In this document: positions 24,799 to 32,800 of the stretch, in pieces
How the letters are laid out: each line of letters opens with the position of its first letter
Numbering within the stretch: position 1 is the first letter of the stretch
From: Abyssibacter sp036156195
GTDB taxonomy: Bacteria > Pseudomonadota > Gammaproteobacteria > Nevskiales > OUC007
Assembly (NCBI GenBank): GCA_036156195.1
Contig: JAYZUZ010000001.1
Coordinates: 62,001 to 126,000, forward strand
DNA: 64,000 bases
Direction of reading: 5' to 3'
Program-made: the position numbers and the translations under genes
Notes under the pieces: model-generated
What the model was told of the DNA's origin: nothing
Database searches by the model: none
The model's input: the letters and a program-made list of their open reading frames with translations, nothing else

Positions 24799-26046
24799 CT
24801 ATGAGAAAGCGGAATTGCTTGCGACGTGTGTATCGGGACGAATCAAATCCTGACGGGCGTCCCCAAAAAGTTGGGCCACGCGGCGCAATTGTGCTTTTCG
24901 TCCAGCCTTTTGCTGGCCTTTTCGCAGTCCAGGCAGCAGTCTGCGGCTGGTGTACATTGCAAAACGCGGCCCCAGTGTGAGCCAGGGGTACCAGGGCAGC
25001 ACGTTATCGGGCAGACCGAGTTTTCGCATTTTTTGCTTGTTCAGAAAATAGCGGCTGACACTCAGATGTGCGTGGTAGGCCCATTTGCGCTGCAATGGTT
25101 CGAGCACTGCAAAGTGGCGCTCCAGCGGTTCACGTGCCAGCGCACTGCCGAGTTCTCGGCTGGTCCAGTCCGCGCGGCTTTGGGTCAACACAGCGTGGTG
25201 CAAGCGCACGATGCCGTCACGCTCAGAATCGACCAGCCAGCGTTCGTCAACGCCCATGAGCCAGCAGGCATATTTCCAAAGGTGCATCACGGCGCGGGAT
25301 TCATGCGGTGTAATGGGTAGGCCCATCTTGCGCAGTCCCGCCAGCATTACGACACTAAAGCCCAAATAGGTGGCCACCATATCGGTCTGGCTAATGGGCC
25401 TGCCCCACTGGCTATCGTCCCAATCATCGCGTGCTGCCAGGTTGCGACGCAACAGAGCATGCACCATGCGGACATGCAACGTGCTCTTGAAACCTTCAGA
25501 AAAACGCTGCAGGCCTCCGATGTCAGTACAGTCGATCCACCATTTGCTGGTTTCGGCAAATCGACGTGCTGCCCCTTTGTTGAGTGCACCCGTCAAGACC
25601 AGAGACTGGTTGGCACCGGATAGCAAATAGCCCCCCATTAGAGCCAGATCACGCAGCACATAGGAAGCCGCCAGGCCTGTGGAGTGTATGAAGCGGGCAC
25701 CGTCGTCGATCAGATCAAAATCCACCCAGGCAGGAGGTGTTTCAACTTTTTCCATGAACAACCGCAGCGGTTCTGGGCAATCCTGCACCGCGCGCAGACC
25801 ATGGGTGATAGCCTGATCAAACTGAGCGCGTGCTTGTCTAGCGTCCGACTTATTCATCCACTGCACAAGCTGATCCATTGCCGGGTCGCCGTCCCACAGG
25901 GCATCTGCCATATCGTCATGTTCTTGGTGCGTGGGTGCTAAATTGCGTCCGAGCAGGGCGCGCAACAGCAAAGGTGTTGCTTGCTGCGTCTCTTCAAACG
26001 CTCGAACACGACGGGGCATCGGGCGGGCTCTTTCCCTTACTGTCAC
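24799..26046 (-). CDS. MpaB-type (DUF2236) oxygenase family protein
   Basis: A 415-residue protein of the DUF2236/MpaB family, whose characterised relatives include latex-clearing oxygenases with a haem or metal centre. Segments typical of the family: GARFIHSTGLAASYVLRDLA, LSGANQSLVLTGALNKG, HVRMVHALLRRNL, YLGFSVVMLAGLRKMG and WKYACWLMGVDERWL, with several conserved His/Arg. The GTG at 26046 has GGAGA upstream. The substrate is unknown; relatives act on lipids or polyisoprenoids. It is divergent from a TetR regulator over a shared palindrome, so inducible expression is likely. Confidence 0.88.
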   Translation of the reverse strand: MTVRERARPMPRRVRAFEETQQATPLLLRALLGRNLAPTHQEHDDMADALWDGDPAMDQLVQWMNKSDARQARAQFDQAITHGLRAVQDCPEPLRLFMEKVETPPAWVDFDLIDDGARFIHSTGLAASYVLRDLALMGGYLLSGANQSLVLTGALNKGAARRFAETSKWWIDCTDIGGLQRFSEGFKSTLHVRMVHALLRRNLAARDDWDDSQWGRPISQTDMVATYLGFSVVMLAGLRKMGLPITPHESRAVMHLWKYACWLMGVDERWLVDSERDGIVRLHHAVLTQSRADWTSRELGSALAREPLERHFAVLEPLQRKWAYHAHLSVSRYFLNKQKMRKLGLPDNVLPWYPWLTLGPRFAMYTSRRLLPGLRKGQQKAGRKAQLRRVAQLFGDARQDLIRPDTHVASNSAFS

Positions 26047-26086
26047 GGCAGTCTCCTAAGTACATTTGCCAGAGCCTTCAATTTAT

Positions 26087-26117
26087 TGCGAATATGTATT
26101 CGCATTCAATTCGCATT
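26087..26117. promoter_or_regulatory. TetR-type operator: perfect palindrome plus repeat half-site
   Basis: 26087-26104 is the perfect inverted repeat TGCGAATA-TG-TATTCGCA. The half-site ATTCGCATT (26098-26106) recurs as a direct repeat at 26109-26117. The site lies between the divergent oxygenase gene (41 bp from its start) and the TetR gene (20 bp from its start). This is the expected place for TetR autorepression and control of the oxygenase. Confidence 0.7.
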
Positions 26118-26137
26118 TGAGCATCAAAGGAATAGGC

Positions 26138-26752
26138 ATGCGAAAACGCCCCAAGCAAAAGCGCTCACAACAAATGGTTGAGGCATTGATTGATGCAACC
26201 GCCAAAGTGATTCAGCAACAAGGTCTGGACCACACAACCACCGTACGCATAGCCGAGCTCGCGGGGGTTAGCGTGGGCTCGCTGTACCAATATTTCGATG
26301 ATAAGGAGTCATTGATTGAAGCCCTGATGGAGAGTCTTGCCGAGGATTTGGGTGCTGGTCTCAAACGTTTACCCGTGCATGACGGCATGGGCGTGACGGA
26401 GTTGGTGGATGGTGCCATCCGCTTTGGCTTTGCAGCCCTGCATTCGCGCGATGGGCTGTATCTGGAGCTGGCACGCAACTGGCACCGCTTGCCGACGAAT
26501 CTATTGGTGGACGTCCTTCAGCAATACTTCCTGGAGCTGTCGCGGCTGTACTTTCTGCGCCGCCATCAGGATTATCCGATCCGAAACCTCGAGGTGCGCG
26601 TATTTGTAGTGACCAATAGCGTCCTGTTTACGATGATTCGATATTTCAGCCAGGACGTCAGCCAGATTCGGGAGAAAGAGTTGGCGGACGAACTCACTCG
26701 CATGGCCGCGAGCTATTTGGTCATGCCGCCGGTTGATGAGGGTTCTGCTTGA
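26138..26752 (+). CDS. TetR/AcrR-family regulator
   Basis: A 204-residue regulator starting MRKRPKQKRSQQMVEALIDA. The helix-turn-helix is classical: TTVRIAELAGVSVGSLYQYF then DDKESLIEAL. The C-terminal half is a helical ligand-binding domain ending around RMAASYLVMP. AAAGGA precedes the ATG at 26138; the open frame upstream lies in the operator region. Its likely target is the divergent oxygenase gene. The inducer is unknown. Confidence 0.93.
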   Translation: MRKRPKQKRSQQMVEALIDATAKVIQQQGLDHTTTVRIAELAGVSVGSLYQYFDDKESLIEALMESLAEDLGAGLKRLPVHDGMGVTELVDGAIRFGFAALHSRDGLYLELARNWHRLPTNLLVDVLQQYFLELSRLYFLRRHQDYPIRNLEVRVFVVTNSVLFTMIRYFSQDVSQIREKELADELTRMAASYLVMPPVDEGSA

Positions 26753-27195
26753 ACTGCGCTTCCGGACATTGAAATAGCTTGAGTTGTTGGGGTGTTTTCG
26801 CCGCACTAGGATGATCCTTACGATTTTCGTCTAGGTCGGCTTGAGGCACGAACCTGACAAAGCACCGAACACTGACGAATGACCGCATAGGGTCAGAAAT
26901 GCGTGTTGAGGGGCTGAGAGCACGCACCACGCGCGAATCCTCTCCAGGTCGGTTGCTGGCGCGAAAAAATACAAATGGCAACCGTACGGCAACCGGTCGA
27001 CCAACTCGGGGATTGAGCATAGCGCTAAGGCGCTATGGGCATGAAACCCAGTTCTTGCCGCGAGAAAAACCTAGTTCTTGCCGGCGTCGGCCTAAGCCGC
27101 CTTTCGCCCAAGGCCGTCTCTCTAACGGCAAGCCTCGATCCAGCGGAAAGCGAAACTCGTCGGACACTCAGCGCTCGACTGGTGAAGCCTGCGTA
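26753..27195. other. 443 bases without a convincing gene
   Basis: Open frames on both strands have no recognisable product. Visible structure: a perfect 8-bp inverted repeat with a 4-base loop at 27018-27037 (CATAGCGC-TAAG-GCGCTATG) and a direct repeat of about 12 bases built on AGTTCTTGCCG near 27050 and 27072. This is probably the 3' region of the two small minus-strand genes to the right plus decayed island DNA. Confidence 0.35.
27018..27037. repeat. Perfect 8-bp hairpin-forming inverted repeat
   Basis: CATAGCGC and GCGCTATG flank TAAG. It lies about 160 bases downstream of the minus-strand small gene at 27196-27471. No U-run follows on either strand. It could be a transcription stop, a protein site or an attachment-type site. 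Confidence 0.4.
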
Positions 27196-27471
27196 CTATC
27201 TCCGCTTTCCAAGCCCTGGCATGCCTCCTTGCCATGGCTTAATTGCATTACTTTTCGTGTAGATGACCTCTGTAGGTCCTGAATTCTTATAACGTCTCAG
27301 AATCATAGGATTAGCGCCATGTTTCTCAACTCGGTGTTGTTTGTACTGCCCCTTAGGTACCGATTCGCCGCACAGCAAGCAGTGAACTAAAGAGGCGGGA
27401 GTCTTCTTTCTTCGTCGGCCCACCCCAAGCCGCTTTCTCTCACGACGCGCAGATCTCTTGCGACTGCTCAT
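27196..27471 (-). CDS. Small basic C2H2-like zinc-finger protein with PGLGKRR tail, 91 aa
   Basis: The ATG at 27471 has TTGGAGGATCA upstream, a very good ribosome-binding site. The N-terminus is extremely basic (MSSRKRSARRERKRLGVGRR). Next comes C-x2-C-x11-H-x4-H (CLLCGESVPKGQYKQHRVEK plus H), a C2H2-type zinc finger, then a linker and a final QGGMPGLGKRR. The last 11 residues match the tail of the neighbouring gene's product at the protein level though the DNA differs at most third positions. I do not recognise a named family. It lies 87 bases after the upstream small gene on the same strand, so cotranscription is likely. Binding to nucleic acid is inferred from charge and finger. Confidence 0.7.
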   Translation of the reverse strand: MSSRKRSARRERKRLGVGRRRKKTPASLVHCLLCGESVPKGQYKQHRVEKHGANPMILRRYKNSGPTEVIYTKSNAIKPWQGGMPGLGKRR

Positions 27472-27558
27472 TGATCCTCCAAGATGAGTTCTCTCTTGGC
27501 GCATGGTCTGAGCGCTGCTGCTTCCCACCGCATGGCCTCTTGTTGAGTACATTGTAAT

Positions 27559-27894
27559 TTACTTTCTTTTGCCAAGTCCTGGAGCCCCGCCTTGAACCAC
27601 TCCAGAAAATCCGGTCGGGTCCACTTGTCTCCCTGCCACGTCGTGGATTCTTCGCGTATGCGCATGTTTTGTTCTATTATGCGCACGCCGAGATCTAATC
27701 TCATCAGTAACCGCGTCTATCTCTTTAGCCAATTGCCCATACTGCTGGTTAGTTGATTCAATTCGGTCTAAGGCCTCCTCCCTTCGCTTGCCGCTTGAGA
27801 GTTCTGCTTCTTTAATCAGGCTCTTGAGATTTTTCCGTAACCCCTTGATCTCTTGAAATAACAGTCTCCGTTTTATTTTTAGCTTCTTGATCAT
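27559..27894 (-). CDS. Small coiled-coil protein with PGLGKRK tail, 111 aa
   Basis: Residues 1-70 form a strongly basic/acidic coiled coil (MIKKLKIKRRLLFQEIKGLR, then NQQYGQLAKEIDAVTDEIRS). A basic His/Arg-rich linker follows, and the protein ends QGGAPGLGKRK. This tail is shared with the zinc-finger protein encoded downstream, while the rest of the two proteins is unrelated. The start ATG at 27894 has only a weak ribosome-binding site. The AT-rich sequence upstream should hold the promoter. No named family is recognised and the function is unknown. Confidence 0.65.
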   Translation of the reverse strand: MIKKLKIKRRLLFQEIKGLRKNLKSLIKEAELSSGKRREEALDRIESTNQQYGQLAKEIDAVTDEIRSRRAHNRTKHAHTRRIHDVAGRQVDPTGFSGVVQGGAPGLGKRK

Positions 27895-28118
27895 CTGGGC
27901 TGCTTTTCAATGTGAATTTTTCCGTGAAGATGTGCGGGAAATGATTTCAGTCCGTACTGAGTCAAACGCTGGCAGGATCACATGTGTCTTCCCGTGGCGC
28001 ACTGGCGGACATCAAAAAAACCCTCAAATATCGCGCGTGGTCTATATTGCTTCTTAACGATTTCGGCACGCCGTCAAGGACCGCCGAGCTGTCCTAGCGC
28101 TGCGTCGATCCTGCGCTC

Positions 28119-28160
28119 AAGTGTCCGCTTGGGGTTCTACCCCCGTTCTCGCGGACACTT
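28119..28160. repeat. Nested inverted repeats at the left end of the IS
   Basis: AAGTGTCCGC (28119-28128) is exactly complementary to GCGGACACTT (28151-28160). Between them GGGG-TTCTA-CCCC forms a second, inner hairpin. The outer left arm lies outside the part that matches the right end of the IS, so it may belong to the target or to a fused terminal repeat. Confidence 0.5.
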
Positions 28161-28194
28161 TCAAGAAGCCTGATACTGGGGCAAAGGAGTGTTC

Positions 28195-28482
28195 ATGTCG
28201 AAGCGCAGTAAGTTCAGTCGAGAGTTCAAGCAAGGGGCTGTTAAGCAGACCTATCAGCCGGGTGTGACGTGTGCGCAGGTTGCCCGTGAGCTTGGGATTG
28301 GCGCCAATCTGCTGACCCGCTGGCGGCGCGAGGCCGAGGCGAGCGGTACAGCAGCATTCGGTGGTACCGGATCTGCACGAGATGCCGAGTTGATGCGCCT
28401 GAAGCGCGAGCTGGCGCGGGTCAAGAAGGAACGGGATTTTTTAGCAAAAGCGGCAACGTTCTTTGCCAAGGAATCGTCCTGA
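28195..28482 (+). CDS. IS3-family transposase OrfA
   Basis: A 95-residue helix-turn-helix protein: MSKRSKFSREFKQGAVKQTY, then VARELGIGANLLTRWRREAE and a leucine-zipper-like helix ending FLAKAATFFAKESS. It binds the IS ends and pairs with OrfB. AAAGGAG sits six bases before the ATG at 28195; a GTG two codons upstream is possible. A slippery heptamer near the end allows a -1 shift into OrfB. Confidence 0.9.
   Translation: MSKRSKFSREFKQGAVKQTYQPGVTCAQVARELGIGANLLTRWRREAEASGTAAFGGTGSARDAELMRLKRELARVKKERDFLAKAATFFAKESS
28437..28443 (+). promoter_or_regulatory. Programmed -1 frameshift heptamer T-TTT-TTA
   Basis: In the OrfA frame the codons are GAT-TTT-TTA, a correctly phased X-XXY-YYZ slippery site. 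OrfB lies in the -1 frame, which stays open from here through its ATG. This would give an OrfAB fusion transposase, the standard IS3-family mechanism. Confidence 0.65.
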
Positions 28483-28526
28483 GATATCAGGCGATCTGGC
28501 GTTGTCGCGATGAGTTTCCGATTCGA

Positions 28527-29351
28527 ATGATGTGCCGTTGCCTGGAGGTTTCGCCAAGCGGCTACTACGGCTGGGTCGATCGCCCGCCAAGCGCCCGGCA
28601 ACTGGACAATGAGCGTCTATTGACGCGAATGCGTGAGATGCATGAGGACAGCCAAGCCGCGATCGGTGCCCCACGCATGTGGGAAGACCTGGTTGAGGAA
28701 GGCGAGACAGCGAGCCTGAACCGGGTCGCTCGCGTAATGGCCGCCGATGGCTTGCAGGGTCGGCCGCGTAAGAAGACGCGTGGCCAGAAGGGTCAACCCA
28801 GCTTGCCCGTTCCTGGCGTGGAGAATCTTCTGGAGCGTGATTTCACCGCATTGGAGCCTGAAGCCAAGTGGGTCACGGATATCACCGAGATTCCCACCGA
28901 TGAAGCCAAGCTCTTCCTGTGCGTTGTGATTGATCTCTTTAGCAAACTGGTGATCGGCTGGTCGATGCATCACCGTCAGGATCGGCAGATGGTGCTACGC
29001 GCAGTAGAGATGGCAATCTGGCGACGGCAAGGGAGCAGCTCTGTGATTTTGCACTCGGATCGCGGCAGCCAGTTTCGCAGCGGTGATTACCAACGATTTC
29101 TCAAGCGCAACACGTTGATCTGTTCAATGAGTGCCGTTGGCCATTGTGGCGACAACGCCGCCTGCGAGGGCTTCTTCGGATTGCTCAAGCGTGACCGTAT
29201 CCATCACGCGAAGTACCCGAGCTTGGATGCGGCCAAGGCCGATGTGTTTGACTACATCGAGCGATTTCACAATCCTCGGATGCGGCGCAGAGTCGCACGT
29301 CAAGATCGGAAGTTTTCAGACCTTTTCAAACCGTCCGTGGAAACGGGGTAG
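28527..29351 (+). CDS. IS3-family transposase OrfB (DDE integrase domain)
   Basis: A 274-residue catalytic subunit, also readable as the C-terminal part of an OrfAB fusion through the -1 frame that opens upstream (FPIRMMCRCLEVSPSGYYGW). The HTH_21-like region is followed by an integrase core: first Asp in KWVTDITEIPT, second in ILHSDRGSQFRS, and Glu in NAACEGFFGLLKRD. The end contains YIERFHNPRMRRRV. All three catalytic acids are present, so the element may still be active. Confidence 0.92.
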   Translation: MMCRCLEVSPSGYYGWVDRPPSARQLDNERLLTRMREMHEDSQAAIGAPRMWEDLVEEGETASLNRVARVMAADGLQGRPRKKTRGQKGQPSLPVPGVENLLERDFTALEPEAKWVTDITEIPTDEAKLFLCVVIDLFSKLVIGWSMHHRQDRQMVLRAVEMAIWRRQGSSSVILHSDRGSQFRSGDYQRFLKRNTLICSMSAVGHCGDNAACEGFFGLLKRDRIHHAKYPSLDAAKADVFDYIERFHNPRMRRRVARQDRKFSDLFKPSVETG

Positions 29352-29356
29352 AACCC

Positions 29357-29521
29357 GTCGCAGTTGCGTCCCTCGCGTTTCTCGAGTTAAGCCTCTTCGC
29401 AGTTTCTTTTTTCTGTTGCGGTCTAATCTACGCAATCGTCGGTGCCTACATCATGGACCGGGCTAAGCCTGCGATGAAGGCGTGGGGACTACTGCGTCGC
29501 ATACGCGTGCACTCAGACTGA
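29357..29521 (+). pseudogene. Membrane-protein tail at the right flank of the IS
   Basis: A frame entering from the IS end reads VAVASLAFLELSLFAVSFFC then CGLIYAIVGAYIMDRAKPAM and stops at 29519-29521. It has one or two membrane segments and a basic C-terminus. There is no good start codon before the hydrophobic part, so it is best read as the 3' end of a gene cut by the insertion; the left flank does not show a matching 5' part. A short ORF from the ATG at 29452 is an alternative. Confidence 0.4.
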
Positions 29522-29850
29522 GCAGCCGCGTCAAGGACAAGCCACTTCGCGAATCGCAGTTCACTGTTGGGGCCGCTGGTTAGCGTTCAGCTGTGTAATC
29601 GAGCACTCTAGCCTAGCCGATGGGTGGCATTCTGGATTTCTTCATAGCACTCGTGTCCAGTTCCTGACTTCGCCCCGAGGCTATAGCGCTTAGTCCCGAC
29701 GCGCAGGCTCAAGATTTTTTGTCTTTCCGTTCATGGGTCAGACTGGCCCCAGTTGATCTGACCTCTCGGGCAGGCAAGCATGTCCGGATAGGCGGCTCTT
29801 TTCCGTATTCCAACACGATGCGACAAGCATCTGATCGTATTAATAAGAGC
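29522..29850 (+). other. Intergenic region upstream of the helicase operon
   Basis: About 330 bases without a convincing gene; an open frame here is an upstream extension of the helicase frame. Sequence is mixed, with AT-rich segments near 29710-29730 and 29835-29850 that could hold the operon promoter. TAATAAGAGC directly before the ATG at 29851 is a weak ribosome-binding site. Confidence 0.35.
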
Positions 29851-32800
29851 ATGTTAAAACTCGAGGAGATCACCAAAGACGCGCAGATCACTGGCCTTAT
29901 GCCTGGTGAGGTGGTGCGCATCGTCAGTTCCGAGGAGATCGGGCCCGATGCCCGCACGGTCTACTACAAGACCCCCGCAGGGTCTTTGGGGGAGCAGACG
30001 ATATTCCGAACGGACGAGCATAAGCTGTCGTTGGCTACGGCCGGCCGTGCTTGGGCCTTCGATGCAGATCCATCAGGCTTCAAACTTGGGCTGGAGGCTT
30101 ACCGCATAAGCCTTGCCCACCTTTTCGATCCGATGATGGCAGTCCACACGTCGAACGTGGAACCGCTGCCGCATCAGATTTCGGCCGTTTATGAGGCCAT
30201 GCTTCCCCGTCAGCCGCTTCGCTACGTGCTGGCAGATGACCCCGGTGCCGGCAAGACCATCATGGCAGGCCTGCTCGTCCGCGAACTCATCATGCGGGCT
30301 GATGTGAAACGGATTCTGATCGTTTCGCCTGGTTCGCTCACCGAGCAGTGGCAAGACGAACTGCTGGAGAAATTCGGGCTGCACTTCGAGTTGTTCAGCC
30401 GGGAGAAGCAGGAGCAATGTCACAGCCGCAACTACTTCAGTGAGCAGGATCGTCTGATCGCTCGCCTCGATCAGCTTGCTCGCAACGAGGACTACCAGGA
30501 GCTGCTCAAGCAAACCGATTGGGATCTGATCGTCATCGACGAAGCCCACAAGCTATCGGCCACCTACTTCGGCCAGAAACTCAATAAGACCGGGCGTTTC
30601 CGCCTCGGTGAACTGCTCGGCAGCATCACCCGGCATTTCTTGCTGATGACGGCCACGCCCCATAACGGCAAGGAAGAAGACTTCCAACTCTTCATGTCGC
30701 TGCTGGACTCCGACCGCTTCTACGGCAAGTTCCGTGAAGGCGCACACAAGGTCGATGTCACCGACATGATGCGCCGCATGGTCAAGGAAGAGTTGCTCAA
30801 GTTCGACGGCAAACCGTTGTTCCCAGAGCGTCGGGCCTACACGGTCAACTACCAGCTTTCGGACATGGAAGTGGCGCTCTACAGCAAGGTCACCGACTAC
30901 GTTCGCGAGGAGATGGACCGCGCCGACAACCTGGACGGCAAGCGCAAGGGCACGGTCGGGTTTGCGCTTACGCAGCTGCAGCGCCGGCTGGCCTCCAGCC
31001 CACAAGCGATCTACAGCTCGCTGATGCGTCGCCGCAAGAAGCTAGAAGCCCGCCTAGAGGAAAAGAAGCTTGAGGCTCGTGGCGACAGCATTCGAGAGGA
31101 GCTGGGCGAATACGTCGTCAAACGGAAGCTCGACATCCCGGACAACATCGACGAAGCCAGCGACGAACTCAACGCCGAGGAGTACGAAGCCTATGCTGAA
31201 CAGGTCGTCGATCAGGCCACAGCCGCCGAAACCATCCCAGAGCTGGAAGCGGAAATCATCATCCTGAAGGGCTTGGAAGATGATGCCGCCAAGGTCGTGC
31301 AATCCGGCAACGACAAGAAGTGGGAGGAGTTCTCAAAACTCCTGCAAGACACGCCGGAAATGAAGACCGGCGATGGCCGGCAACGCAAAATCATCGTCTT
31401 CACCGAGCATCGCGATACGCTGAACTATTTGATGACCCGCACGCGTGGTCTGTTGGGTCGGGATGATGCGGTCGGCGCCATTCATGGCGGGGTCAATCGC
31501 GACGACCGTAGGAAAGTACAGGAAGAATTTCGCAATAACCCGGATCTGATCGTGCTCATCGCCACCGACGCAGCCGGGGAAGGCGTGAACCTGCAAAACG
31601 CCAATCTGATGGTCAATTACGACCTGCCCTGGAACCCGAATCGCATGGAGCAGCGTTTCGGCCGAATCCACCGCATCGGCCAGCGCGAGGTTTGTCACCT
31701 GTGGAATCTGGTGGCGGCCGAAACCCGCGAAGGCCAGGTCTTCCAGCGCCTGCTGGAAAAGCTGGATGTGGAACGCGATGCCCTCGGTGGCCGGGTGTTC
31801 AACGTGCTTGGCGAGGCCTTCGAGGAAGAGTCTCTCAAGAACTTGCTGATCGAAGCCATTCGCTACGGAGAGCGCCCGGAAATCAAGGCGCGCATGGAGC
31901 AGGTGATCGACAACGCGCTTGATACCAGCCACCTCAAGGACTTGATGGCGCGCAACGCTCTTGTAGAAAACCACATGAGCCTGGAAGACCTCTACGCCGT
32001 CCGCGAGGAGATGGAAAAGGCCGAAGCCCGCAAGCTGCAACCCTTCTTCATCCGGGCCTTCTTCAAGGAAGCCTTCAAGTCCGTCGGCGGGGAGCTGCGT
32101 GACCGCGAGGGTGGCCGCTACGAAATTCGCCATGTGCCGGCCGACATCATCGAACGCGACCGGGTGATCGGAGAAACGCGCACCCCGGTATTGAAGAAGT
32201 ACGAGAGGGTCTGTTTCGAGAAGGATCAGATTCACGTCTACAACAAGCCGATGGCCGACCTCGTCCATCCCGGCCATCCCCTGATGGCGGCCGTGACCGA
32301 TCTGGTGCTCAACGGCCATCGCAACCTGCTCAAGCAGGGGGCAGTGCTGATCGATCCAAATGACGACGGCCTCGACCCGCGCGTGATGTTCATGATCGAT
32401 CACAGCGTGCGTGAAGTGGCAGGCGAAAATCCCCGCGAAGTGTCGCGCCGGCTCCAGTTCGTCGAACTCGACCAGCAGGGCAACACACAGCATGCCGGCT
32501 TCGCCCCGCATCTGGATTTGCAACCCATCGACGACCATCAACGCGGCCTGGTGGCCGACGTGCTCAAAGCCGACTGGGTGAACAACAACCTCGAAACCAA
32601 GGCACTGGCGCATGCCGTCGCCAGGCTGGTGCCCGAGCACACCCAGGAGGTGGCCACCCGCCGTGAGAAGCAGGCCGGCAAGCAGCTCGCCGCCATCCGC
32701 GAACGGCTGGTCAAGGAAATCCAGTTCTGGTCCAACCGCGCCATCACGCTGGATGCCCAGGTCAAAGCCGGCAAGCAACCGCGCCTGCAACCCGAAAACG

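Larger units (their letters stand above)
28131..29356 (+). mobile_element. IS3-family insertion sequence, about 1.2 kb
   Basis: Two overlapping-frame transposase genes are enclosed by imperfect inverted repeats. The left end begins GGGGTTCTACCCCCGTT and continues to CGCGGAC; the right end, read on the other strand, begins GGGTTCTACCCCGTT and continues to CACGGAC. Boundaries are estimated from this similarity and may be off by several bases; no clear target duplication is visible. The element lies between the two small tail-sharing genes and the defence-type operon. Confidence 0.75.

Noticed and set aside
24616..24804. 62-codon plus-strand ORF
   Set aside because: It lies antisense to the transposase stub and its leader and has no family signal.
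26721..27020. 99-codon minus-strand ORF downstream of the zinc-finger gene
   Set aside because: It runs into the 3' end of the TetR gene antisense, has no clear ribosome-binding site and no recognisable domain.
31333..32790. 485-codon minus-strand open frame opposite the helicase gene
   Set aside because: Antisense shadow of a clearly motif-bearing helicase; no family features of its own.
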